From the NCBI GenBank assembly GCA_027026295.1, contig JALVOR010000108.1, positions 1 through 5,977 of the forward strand: DNA of 5,977 nt. The letters run 5' to 3'. Both the position numbers and the translations under genes were made by a program. The stretch comes from Anaerolineales bacterium. GTDB taxonomy: Bacteria; Chloroflexota; Anaerolineae; Anaerolineales; DRMV01. Positions 1-5,331 of the stretch are shown here, piece by piece. Within the stretch, counting starts at the first letter, position 1; each line of letters starts with the position of its first letter. Under the pieces are notes generated by a model. The model was not told the origin of the DNA. It did not search any database and was given only the letters and a program-made list of their open reading frames with translations.

Positions 1-164
1 ACCCAGCCCTCCCCCCTTTGCAGTGGGCTTTTCGCTCCTTCCCAAAAGTGACAAGTGTAACTACTTCGCCGCCTTCCGTTGTATTATGATAAGGAGGGTA
101 GCAAAATCAAGCGACAAACCGTTCATGCGGTTCATCACTTTCCGTTGAGAAGAGGAGGCAACAA
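1..164 (+). other. Upstream region and leader of mdh
   Basis: No coding region is supported in these 164 bases. A possible -10 box lies at 82-90, where TATTAT and TATGAT overlap, but I find no convincing -35 element at 16-18 bp, so the promoter call is weak. A small 5-bp hairpin (AACCG at 117-121 with CGGTT at 128-132) would lie in the leader. The ribosome binding site AGAGGAGG at 151-158 is 6 nt before the mdh ATG and fixes that start. A purine-rich AAGGAGGG at 91-98 resembles a second ribosome binding site, but no start codon follows at a usable distance. Confidence 0.5.
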
Positions 165-1100
165 ATGGCAAAAGTATCCATCATCGGCGCAGGCATGACC
201 GGCTCGACCACCGCCCACTGGCTGGCCGAGCGCGAAATCGCCGACATCGTTTTGGTGGACATCATTGAAGGCATGCCCCAGGGCAAGGCGCTGGACCTGA
301 CCGAAGCCATGCCCGTGGTGGGCAAAGACGTGAGCGTGTTCGGCAGCAACGATTATGCCGACACCAAAGGTTCCGACATCGTCATCATCACCGCTGGCTT
401 GCCCCGCAAGCCCGGCATGAGCCGCGACGACCTGCTGGTGACCAACGCCAAAATCGTGGCCGATGTCGCCCGCAAAACCTTTGAGCAGTCCCCCGACGCC
501 ATCTTCATCGTGCTCACCAACCCGCTCGATGTGATGACCTACCTCACCTGGAAAGTTACCGGCGTGCCCTCGCACCGCGTGGTCGGTCAGGCTGGCATCC
601 TCGACTCGGCCCGCATGCGCGCCTTCGTGGCCATGGAAACCGGCGTGAGCGTGGAAAACATCAACTGCTACGTCCTCGGCGGCCACGGCGACGACATGGT
701 GCCCCTCACCCGCCACTCCAACATTGCGGGCGTGCCCCTGAACAAATACCTGCCCAAGGACAAACTCGACGCCATCGTCGAGCGCACCCGCAAGGGCGGC
801 GGCGAAATCGTCGGCCTGCTGAAGAAAGGCAGCGCCTTCTACGCTCCCTCGGCGGCGTTAGCGCAAATGGCCGAAGCCATCATCAAAGACAAGCACCTCA
901 TCGTGCCCGCCACTTCCTACCTGGACGGCGAATATGGCATGCACGACATCTTCGTTGGCGTGCCCACCATGCTTGGCCGCAAGGGTGTGGAAAAGGTCAT
1001 CGAATACGAACTCAACGACGAAGAAATGGCCGCCTTCCAGAAATCGGCCAACCACGTGAAATCCAACGTCGCCAAACTCTCCGAGTTTGGCCTGCTATAA
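165..1100 (+). CDS. mdh: Malate dehydrogenase, LDH-like type
   Basis: This 311-residue enzyme interconverts malate and oxaloacetate with NAD in the cytoplasm (TCA cycle). The length is normal for the LDH-like MDH family. The Rossmann motif GAGMTG lies at residues 8-13, and VLVD ends in Asp32, the usual acidic residue that prefers NAD over NADP. The mobile loop AGLPRKPGMSRDDL carries Arg81 and Arg87. Arg at the first of these positions, instead of the Gln of lactate dehydrogenase, indicates malate/oxaloacetate specificity. LTNP includes Asn119, and ILDSAR supplies Asp147 and substrate-binding Arg150. The catalytic His174 is in GGHGDDMVP, with Asp147 as its partner. The start is set by AGAGGAGG 6 nt upstream, and the protein begins directly at the first beta strand (MAKVSIIGAG), as is usual. 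Citrate synthase follows 69 nt downstream on the same strand, so the two probably form an operon of consecutive TCA steps. No defect is visible. Confidence 0.97.
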   Translation: MAKVSIIGAGMTGSTTAHWLAEREIADIVLVDIIEGMPQGKALDLTEAMPVVGKDVSVFGSNDYADTKGSDIVIITAGLPRKPGMSRDDLLVTNAKIVADVARKTFEQSPDAIFIVLTNPLDVMTYLTWKVTGVPSHRVVGQAGILDSARMRAFVAMETGVSVENINCYVLGGHGDDMVPLTRHSNIAGVPLNKYLPKDKLDAIVERTRKGGGEIVGLLKKGSAFYAPSAALAQMAEAIIKDKHLIVPATSYLDGEYGMHDIFVGVPTMLGRKGVEKVIEYELNDEEMAAFQKSANHVKSNVAKLSEFGLL

Positions 1101-1109
1101 ACCACGAGC

Positions 1110-1143
1110 CAGGGAAGGGTTTGCGAAAGCCCTTCCCTGTTTC
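1110..1143 (+). terminator. GC hairpin between mdh and citrate synthase
   Basis: CAGGGAAGGG (1110-1119) pairs perfectly with CCCTTCCCTG (1130-1139), a 10-bp stem with a 10-nt loop in which further TTT/AAA pairing is possible. Only a short TTTC follows, so it looks like a weak or leaky terminator. It could instead be an RNA-stability element protecting the mdh 3' end while allowing read-through into citrate synthase. It starts 9 nt after the mdh stop codon and ends 26 nt before the citrate synthase ATG. Confidence 0.6.
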
Positions 1144-1169
1144 ATCATAACCCTGAGGAGGTTACCCCC

Positions 1170-2465
1170 ATGTTGCTCAAAGAACGGCTTGAAAGCATCA
1201 TCCCTTCGTGGCGTGACCGCCAGCGCAAACTGGCGAAGGAACACGGCGATGTGGTCATCGACCAGGTGCACATGCGCCAGGTCCTTGGCGGCATGCGCGG
1301 CGTGAAATCGCTGGTAACCGACATTTCCTATGTCGACCCCTACGAAGGCATCCGCTTCCGCGGCCACACCATCCCCGAAGTGCTGGAAAAACTGCCCAAG
1401 CCCTCTGAGGATGCCATGCCTTACGTCGGTGGCCTCTACTGGCTGCTGCTGGTCGGCGACTTCCCCACCGAAGAGGAAGCCCTCTCGGTGGAAGCCGAAT
1501 GGAAGAAACGCCGCGACGTGCCTGCTTACGTCTTCGACGTCCTGAAAACCTTCCCCGCCGACGCGCACCCCATGGCACTCTTTGCTGCCGCCGTGCTGGC
1601 GCTGGAGCCTGAATCGGTCTTTGCCAAACGCTACAAGGAAGGCATGAAAAAGACCGAATACTGGGAGCCGATGCTGGAAGACGCCCTCAGCCTGACTGCC
1701 AAACTGCCCACCATCGCGGCGTTCATCTACCGCCTGAAATACAAGGGCGGCGACATCATCGCCCCCGACCCCGACCTGGACTGGGGCGCCAACTTCGCGC
1801 ACATGATGGGCGTGGAAAACCCCAAGTACAAGGACCTCAGCCGCCTGTACTTCATCCTGCACTCCGACCATGAAAGCGGCAATGTCAGCGCCCACACCAC
1901 CTACCTGGTTTCCTCGGCGCTTTCCGACATCTACTACTCCTTCTCCGCTGCCATGGACGGCCTAGCCGGCCCGCTGCACGGCCTGGCAAACCAGAACTGC
2001 CTCTACTGGCTCAAGGGCGTGATGGACGAATTCGGCGGCGTGCCCACCCACGAGCAGATGCGCAAATATGCCTGGGATACGCTCAACAGCGGTCAGGTCA
2101 TCCCCGGCTACGGCCACGCGGTGCTGCGCCGCACCGACCCGCGCTACAAGGCGCAATTCGAGTTCGCCCTGCAGCATATGCCCGAGTTCCCCCTCTTCCA
2201 GACCGCCAAGGTGGCCTACGAGGTCATCCCCGACGTGCTGAAGGAACACGGCAAGGCCAAGAACCCGTGGCCCAACGTGGACGCCCTGAGCGGCACCCTG
2301 CAGCAGTACTACGGTGTGACGGAATCCGACTTCTATACCGTGATGTTCGGCGTAGGCCGCGCCCTCGGCGTAACCGCCAACACGGTTTGGGCTCGCGCCC
2401 TCGGCCACCCCATCGAGCGCCCCAAATCGGTGACCACCGCCATGCTGGAAGAAGAAATCAAGTAA
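1170..2465 (+). CDS. Citrate synthase, mitochondrial-type
   Basis: This 431-residue protein condenses oxaloacetate with acetyl-CoA to give citrate, the entry step of the TCA cycle. Its sequence follows the eukaryotic mitochondrial family through most of its length: GGMRGVKSLV (40-49), DPYEGIRFRG (56-65), HSDHESGNVSAHT (231-243), AMDGLAGPLHGLANQ (261-275), IPGYGHAVLRRTDPRY (311-326), GKAKNPWPNVDA (361-372) and IERPKS (415-420). The catalytic triad expected from the pig-heart enzyme is intact: His270, His316 and Asp371. Oxaloacetate-contacting His234, Arg397 and Arg417 are also recognisable. The second Gly of the usual HSDHEGG is Ser here. There is no mitochondrial leader, consistent with a bacterial cytoplasmic protein. 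The start is set by GAGGAGGT at 1155-1162, 7 nt before ATG. It is probably co-transcribed with mdh and ends at the terminator at 2495-2528. The symbol is left blank because gltA and citZ normally name other subfamilies. Confidence 0.96.
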   Translation: MLLKERLESIIPSWRDRQRKLAKEHGDVVIDQVHMRQVLGGMRGVKSLVTDISYVDPYEGIRFRGHTIPEVLEKLPKPSEDAMPYVGGLYWLLLVGDFPTEEEALSVEAEWKKRRDVPAYVFDVLKTFPADAHPMALFAAAVLALEPESVFAKRYKEGMKKTEYWEPMLEDALSLTAKLPTIAAFIYRLKYKGGDIIAPDPDLDWGANFAHMMGVENPKYKDLSRLYFILHSDHESGNVSAHTTYLVSSALSDIYYSFSAAMDGLAGPLHGLANQNCLYWLKGVMDEFGGVPTHEQMRKYAWDTLNSGQVIPGYGHAVLRRTDPRYKAQFEFALQHMPEFPLFQTAKVAYEVIPDVLKEHGKAKNPWPNVDALSGTLQQYYGVTESDFYTVMFGVGRALGVTANTVWARALGHPIERPKSVTTAMLEEEIK

Positions 2466-2487
2466 CCTTTGCTTCCTCTGCAGCGAC

Positions 2488-2528
2488 AAAAACGCTCCCC
2501 CTGCCCATTTCAGGCAGGGGGAGTTTTT
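2488..2528 (+). terminator. Strong, probably bidirectional intrinsic terminator
   Basis: CTCCCCCTGCC (2495-2505) pairs perfectly with GGCAGGGGGAG (2513-2523): an 11-bp GC-rich stem, 7-nt loop, and TTTTT at 2524-2528. On the other strand, AAAAA at 2488-2492 becomes a T-run two bases after the stem. The same structure can therefore end both the citrate synthase transcript and the converging transcript of the minus-strand zinc protein, whose stop codon is 109 bases away. Confidence 0.93.
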
Positions 2529-2570
2529 GTTCGTCATTCGTGCGCAACGGCTCAGCCCCAAGAAAACAGG

Positions 2571-2611
2571 CCGCCGACGCGGATAGCAGCAGATGTACGC
2601 CAATTTTTTAG
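2571..2611. repeat. Short degenerate GCGGAT-type repeat remnant
   Basis: The sequence between the terminator and the zinc-protein stop codon contains GACGCGGATA (2576-2585), then GCAGATG and ACGCC spaced about every 10 bases, then a T-run (2602-2607). The 9-mer GACGCGGAT recurs at 3081-3089 inside the inverted-repeat element. It looks like a fragment of the same low-complexity repeat family. I see nothing else in 2529-2636. Confidence 0.35.
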
Positions 2612-2636
2612 CAGGCCAACGACCGCTCTGCACCCC

Positions 2637-2942
2637 CTACCCAGGCATGAACAGCGGATAATCGTAGAGCGGCTCATAAGTGCAGCGGCAGCCTCTTTCG
2701 TGCGAGCAGCCTTCCACGGGCAAAGCCGGCACCTCGTCCTTGGCATACGTGCCCGCCGTCGCCAGGCAAACCGGGCAGGCATCGGCGGCAACCACCACGC
2801 GAATCGCCTTCACCCGCGGGTTTTCCCTGTAGCGCTTCAACGCCACCGCGCGGGTACTGAATTCCCGCAAATCAGCGCCGCACCTCACGCAGTGGGTGGC
2901 AGTGTCGGGCGATTGCGCGCGACATTTGCTGCAAATCTGCAT
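2637..2942 (-). CDS. Small double zinc-binding protein, unknown function
   Basis: This 101-residue protein has two cysteine clusters. The first, CSKC with CVRCG (Cys4, 7, 18, 21), is a typical N-terminal zinc ribbon. The second is CPVC (Cys56, 59) followed by LPVEGCSHERGCRC, with Cys79, His81, Cys85 and Cys87. A basic linker at about 30-50 joins them. No signal peptide or membrane segment is visible, so it is probably cytoplasmic. The second cluster, with its closing C-x-C, resembles the Cys/His tail of some phage head-morphogenesis (SPP1 gp7 / Mu F-like) proteins. That is motif resemblance only, and no phage genes are nearby. The start at 2942 is chosen because GAGGAGGT lies 5 nt upstream and the protein then begins MQICSKC; the longer reading to 2981 has no such site and overlaps the likely promoter. 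I do not recognise a specific function; nucleic-acid or protein binding is a guess. Confidence 0.85.
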   Translation of the reverse strand: MQICSKCRAQSPDTATHCVRCGADLREFSTRAVALKRYRENPRVKAIRVVVAADACPVCLATAGTYAKDEVPALPVEGCSHERGCRCTYEPLYDYPLFMPG

Positions 2943-2947
2943 CTGTG

Positions 2948-2955
2948 ACCTCCTC
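2948..2955 (-). promoter_or_regulatory. Ribosome binding site deciding the zinc-protein start
   Basis: On the minus strand GAGGAGGT lies 5 nt before the ATG at 2942. It argues against the in-frame ATG 39 nt further upstream at 2981. The surrounding 12-mer CCCTGAGGAGGT is identical to the one before citrate synthase (1151-1162). Confidence 0.85.
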
Positions 2956-2979
2956 AGGGCAATCTCACCAACCAGGCGC

Positions 2980-2988
2980 ATTTTACCA
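2980..2988 (-). promoter_or_regulatory. Candidate extended -10 promoter of the zinc-protein gene
   Basis: Read on the minus strand this is TGG TAAAAT: a 5-of-6 match to TATAAT with the TGn extension that can replace a -35 box. No good -35 is seen at 17-18 bp. Transcription would start near 2973 and give a leader of about 30 nt carrying the ribosome binding site. This suggests the gene need not rely on read-through from the cyclase gene. Confidence 0.45.
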
Positions 2989-3063
2989 CAAAGCCCTTTC
3001 GCTGCTGTGTGCCAGGTGTCACTTTCTGCCGCCGTAACTGTTCAGCCTTCGGAAAACAGCCCG

Positions 3064-3112
3064 CGGATGAATTACGGATAGACGCGGATTTAACGCAAAG
3101 ACGCAGAGAGCG
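3064..3112. repeat. Phased CGGAT / CGCARAGA repeats in left arm
   Basis: CGGAT occurs at 3064, 3075 and 3085, followed by CGCAAAGA at 3094, CGCAGAGA at 3102 and GCG at 3110. The spacing is thus 11, 10, 9 and 8 bases. This is a degenerate low-complexity array, purine-rich on the plus strand, not a CRISPR (no conserved repeat or spacer lengths). Confidence 0.55.
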
Positions 3113-3128
3113 TTGTCAATCTGGCACG

Positions 3129-3165
3129 GCGTTACTTCGGATTCCGCGCATTGACGAAGTAACGC
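3129..3165. repeat. Central perfect inverted repeat of the element
   Basis: GCGTTACTTCG (3129-3139) is the exact reverse complement of CGAAGTAACGC (3155-3165), with a 15-nt loop. The centre (3147) is within about 5 bases of the centre of the 237-bp element (3152). No T-run follows on either strand, so it is not a standard intrinsic terminator. Confidence 0.7.
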
Positions 3166-3181
3166 TTCACAAATTGCTCCG

Positions 3182-3228
3182 TTTCTGTGTTTTCAGTGGC
3201 ATTTCTGTGCCTTCCGCGGTTTTCTGTC
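3182..3228. repeat. TTTCTGT triplet repeats in right arm
   Basis: TTTCTGTG occurs at 3182-3189 and 3202-3209, and TTTCTGTC at 3221-3228, with steps of 20 and 19 bases, close to two helical turns. Read on the minus strand they give an ACAGAAA series that mirrors the purine-rich left arm. Confidence 0.5.
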
Positions 3229-3305
3229 TGCGGCATCTGCAATTCCTCTTTGCCAGGGCTGAACAGTTACAAAAACAAGGCGTGGCATGCAGCCCTGCAA
3301 AGGCT

Positions 3306-5147
3306 TTATGTTTTCTTTCCCAACACCTTGTAAATGCCCACGGCCTGGGTCTTCCCCTTCAAATAGGCCGATTCCACGAATTCCAGTTCGAAGGCATCTT
3401 CCACCAATGCTGCCGTGCGGTCGTCGATCAAAATCGGCCAGTGGTAACGCTTGGTGGCATCTTGCAAACGGGCAGCAAGGTTGACGCGGTCGCCGATGAC
3501 GGTGTAGTTCAGACGGTCTTCCGGCCCCAGCAAGCCCACGAACACCTCGCCCGTGCTGACGCCGATGCCAATGTCGAAATCCTCGGGCAAAGGCAGTTTG
3601 CCCCGCCACCTTTCTTTGAACGCCCGCAAGGCTTCCTGCATGGCAAGGGCGGCTTCCACGGCTTGTTTGGGGTGGTTGGGCAGGGGCAGCGGCGCGCCGA
3701 AAAACGCGAGAATCGCGTCGCCTTCGTATTTATCCACCGTACCGCCATAGCGGTGGATGACCGCCGTCATGGCTTCCAGATAGGGGTTGAGCAGCGAAAC
3801 CACATCCTCGGGCGCAAGGCTTTCGGCAAGGGTAGTGAAATCGCGGATGTCGGAAAACAGAATTGAGAGGTTGGCGCGGCGGTTGAGGGCGCTCAGGTCT
3901 TCCACTTCCAGCAGGCGTTCCACCATGGCGGGCGAAATAAAGCGGGAAAACAACTGCCGCACACGGCGCTTTTCCATTTCCTCCACCACGGCGCGTTCCA
4001 CCGAAGGGAAAAACACCCCAAAAAGCAGGGTCAGGGCAGGGCCGCCCACAGGCAGCCACAAACCGCCGTGCACAAACACAAGATACACCGCCGCCAGATA
4101 GCCAAGCACACCGCCCACCACCAGTAACAATTGCTTCCACACGGCGCGCACGGTGAGCACGCCCCACGCCACCGTGACTGCCACAACAGTGAGCAACCAC
4201 GCCACCCACAGCGGGGCGTGGCGCAGGTAACGGGCGTGAATCAGGGTTTCTACCGCGTTGGCGGTGATTTCCACCCCCGCCGTGCGTTTGGTTGCAGAAA
4301 AAGGGGTGGGGTAAAGGTCTTGCAGCGTCAGCGCGGTGGCGCCCAACAGCACAATTTTGTCCCGGAAAGCATCGGGGTGTTCGCGCAGTACATCGCCTTC
4401 GGCCACGCTCACCGCGGAATAAGTCGGGAAAGTGCCCGCGGGGCCGTAAAAATTCACCAGCAGTGAGCCGTTTTCCAGCGGCACGCGCTGCCCGGCAAAA
4501 TTCACCCCTTCGGGCGACGGGTTTTGCGGCGGCGACACGCCCATGCGCCTGGCTGCGAGGTAAAACGCCCAGTTATAGAAAATCTCGCCGTTGAAAGTGG
4601 TGTAAGCGGGCAAACGGCGCAACACGGCATCCTCATCAAGCACCATGGGCGCAATGCCCAAGGCATCGGCCTGTGCGCGCAGTTCCGGCCATGGCTGCGC
4701 CAAAGTTTCCGCGCCGCCCTGCTCGAAACGCAACACCGGCAACACCACATACGGAGCACGCGCCACCGCTTCTGCCAGCGCCTGGTCGCCCGCGGGGTCG
4801 TCGCTGCGCTCGGAAAGCAAGACATCTACCCCCACAGCCTGCGGCTCGCCCGCGGTAATGGCATCCACGATTTTTGCCAGATATGCCCGCGGCCACGGCC
4901 ACTGATAGCCCGTCCAGGCAAACGAGGCATCGTCGATTGCCACAATCACCACATCTTGCGGCGGCGGGGAGACGTGCAAGCGCATGAGGAAATCCTCGGT
5001 TGCCAGATCCACCCGCAGGAGCGGCGTCATCCTTCCGGGCAGGCGCCCGATGGTTTCCAGCCCCAAGAAAAGCACCACCAACACCCCCAAAATGGTCAGG
5101 CTGAAAAACCGGCGTTTGCCGCGGCTGCGGCCTCGAAATTGGTTCAT
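3306..5147 (-). CDS. CHASE2-domain membrane adenylate cyclase
   Basis: This 613-residue class III nucleotide cyclase should make cAMP from ATP at the membrane in response to an extracytoplasmic signal. In order: a basic N-terminus; a membrane segment at about 14-30; an outside CHASE2 sensor at about 40-310 (VVIVAIDDASF and the WPWPRAYL, AVGVDVL and KIVLLGA motifs); three membrane segments near 312-332, 337-358 and 362-382; a short linker; and the cyclase domain at about 425-610. The catalytic set is complete: metal-binding Asp433 (FSDIRDFT) and Asp477 (DKYEGDAILAFFG), adenine-selecting Lys473 and Asp553, and Asn556 and Arg560 (IGDRVNLAAR) for the transition state. Lys473/Asp553 indicate adenylate rather than guanylate cyclase. 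The start at 5147 has GTGAGG 5 nt upstream. An in-frame ATG at 5216 would add 23 residues drawn from intergenic repeat sequence and is rejected. The ligand is unknown. No cAMP-binding effector or phosphodiesterase is in the window. Confidence 0.95.
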   Translation of the reverse strand: MNQFRGRSRGKRRFFSLTILGVLVVLFLGLETIGRLPGRMTPLLRVDLATEDFLMRLHVSPPPQDVVIVAIDDASFAWTGYQWPWPRAYLAKIVDAITAGEPQAVGVDVLLSERSDDPAGDQALAEAVARAPYVVLPVLRFEQGGAETLAQPWPELRAQADALGIAPMVLDEDAVLRRLPAYTTFNGEIFYNWAFYLAARRMGVSPPQNPSPEGVNFAGQRVPLENGSLLVNFYGPAGTFPTYSAVSVAEGDVLREHPDAFRDKIVLLGATALTLQDLYPTPFSATKRTAGVEITANAVETLIHARYLRHAPLWVAWLLTVVAVTVAWGVLTVRAVWKQLLLVVGGVLGYLAAVYLVFVHGGLWLPVGGPALTLLFGVFFPSVERAVVEEMEKRRVRQLFSRFISPAMVERLLEVEDLSALNRRANLSILFSDIRDFTTLAESLAPEDVVSLLNPYLEAMTAVIHRYGGTVDKYEGDAILAFFGAPLPLPNHPKQAVEAALAMQEALRAFKERWRGKLPLPEDFDIGIGVSTGEVFVGLLGPEDRLNYTVIGDRVNLAARLQDATKRYHWPILIDDRTAALVEDAFELEFVESAYLKGKTQAVGIYKVLGKKT

Positions 5148-5155
5148 GCGAGCCT

Positions 5156-5232
5156 CACTGAAACACCTGAGACAAGAACATTTGACACCGGCACATGACA
5201 CTGAAACACACGGCACCGGAACACTTCATTAG
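5156..5232. repeat. Imperfect tandem repeat upstream of the cyclase gene
   Basis: CACTGAAACAC occurs at 5156-5166 and again at 5199-5209, 43 bases apart. Each copy is followed by a CACCGG motif (5186-5191 and 5214-5219); the second copy is about 15 bases shorter between the two motifs. On the minus strand it reads as a GTGTTTCAGTG / CCGGTG series. The repeat would lie in the cyclase leader, and the first copy overlaps the ribosome binding site. Confidence 0.55.
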
Positions 5233-5259
5233 CATACCCCATCTTGCGCCAGAAGCCAA
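5231..5259 (-). promoter_or_regulatory. Candidate promoter of the cyclase gene
   Basis: On the minus strand TTGGCT (5254-5259) and TATGCT (5231-5236) each match 4 of 6 consensus bases and are separated by exactly 17 bp. Transcription would begin near 5224, giving a leader of about 76 nt that contains the tandem repeat. Both hexamers are imperfect, so the call is tentative. The upstream end lies about 20 bp from the -10 box of the divergent aspS promoter. Confidence 0.4.
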
Positions 5260-5277
5260 GCGGTTTTCGGCATCCCA

Positions 5278-5286
5278 TGCTATAAT
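5278..5286 (+). promoter_or_regulatory. Extended -10 promoter of aspS
   Basis: TGC TATAAT is a perfect -10 hexamer with a TGn extension, which compensates for the lack of a recognisable -35 at 16-18 bp. The predicted transcript start near 5293 gives a leader of about 40 nt. A small hairpin, CCGC-GCA-GCGG (5295-5305), would sit at the transcript's 5' end, and AGGAGGT (5317-5323) is 8 nt before the ATG. Confidence 0.7.
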
Positions 5287-5331
5287 CTGCCCAGCCGCGC
5301 AGCGGCAAACTCTGGCAGGAGGTACGCGTCC

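Larger units (their letters stand above)
3034..3270. mobile_element. Candidate 237-bp inverted-repeat (MITE-like) element
   Basis: The ends are a perfect 14-bp inverted repeat: GTAACTGTTCAGCC at 3034-3047 and GGCTGAACAGTTAC at 3257-3270. No protein of its own is encoded inside. If the outer G/C pair is ignored, the repeat is bounded by TA on both sides (3035-3036 and 3268-3269). That fits a TA target duplication as in IS630/Tc1-type or some IS5-type elements, but no longer duplication is visible and palindromy alone would give the same TA. The left arm is purine-rich and the right arm pyrimidine-rich, so they could form an imperfect long hairpin. A second perfect inverted repeat (3129-3165) sits near the centre. 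The element fills most of the 363-nt gene-free stretch between the cyclase and the zinc protein; 3271-3305 shows nothing definite. An alternative is a static intergenic repeat or processed RNA structure. Confidence 0.55.

Noticed and set aside
1..33. Possible terminator of an upstream gene (AGCCC at 5-9, GGGCT at 25-29, then TTT)
   Set aside because: Only 5 bp with a 15-nt loop, and the upstream side is cut off by the window edge.
57..70. Partial resemblance to the GTAACTGTTCAGCC end in front of mdh
   Set aside because: Needs two gaps to align and has no inverted partner nearby; chance is as likely as a decayed element end.
125..148. Seven-codon leader peptide frame before mdh
   Set aside because: No ribosome binding site at a usable distance and no run of regulatory codons.
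135..716. Minus-strand open frame of 193 codons
   Set aside because: Antisense to malate dehydrogenase with low-complexity His/Gly/Val content; a codon-bias shadow.
1095..1895. Minus-strand open frame of 266 codons
   Set aside because: Antisense to citrate synthase, whose reading frame is fully supported; His/Val/Gly-rich translation without family motifs.
3060..3230. CRISPR array
   Set aside because: The repeats are 5-8 bases, degenerate and irregularly spaced, and no cas genes are present.
3271..3305. Intrinsic terminator just after the cyclase stop codon on the minus strand
   Set aside because: A T-rich stretch is present, but the preceding pairings are only 3-4 bp; no convincing stem.
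3009..3866. Plus-strand open frame of 285 codons
   Set aside because: It runs through the repeat element and then antisense to the cyclase catalytic domain; no ribosome binding site or recognisable motif, and His/Gln/Arg-rich composition typical of a shadow frame.
4524..5198. Plus-strand open frame of 224 codons
   Set aside because: Antisense to the CHASE2 sensor region of the cyclase; no motif and no ribosome binding site.
5148..5216. 23-residue N-terminal extension of the cyclase
   Set aside because: Encoded by the tandem-repeat leader; the ATG at 5147 has its own ribosome binding site and is followed by a normal basic stretch and membrane segment.
5287..5318. Longer stem pairing CTGCC at 5287 with GGCAG at 5314 in front of aspS
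   Set aside because: With the -10 box at 5281-5286, transcription should begin near 5293, so the left half of the stem would not be in the RNA.
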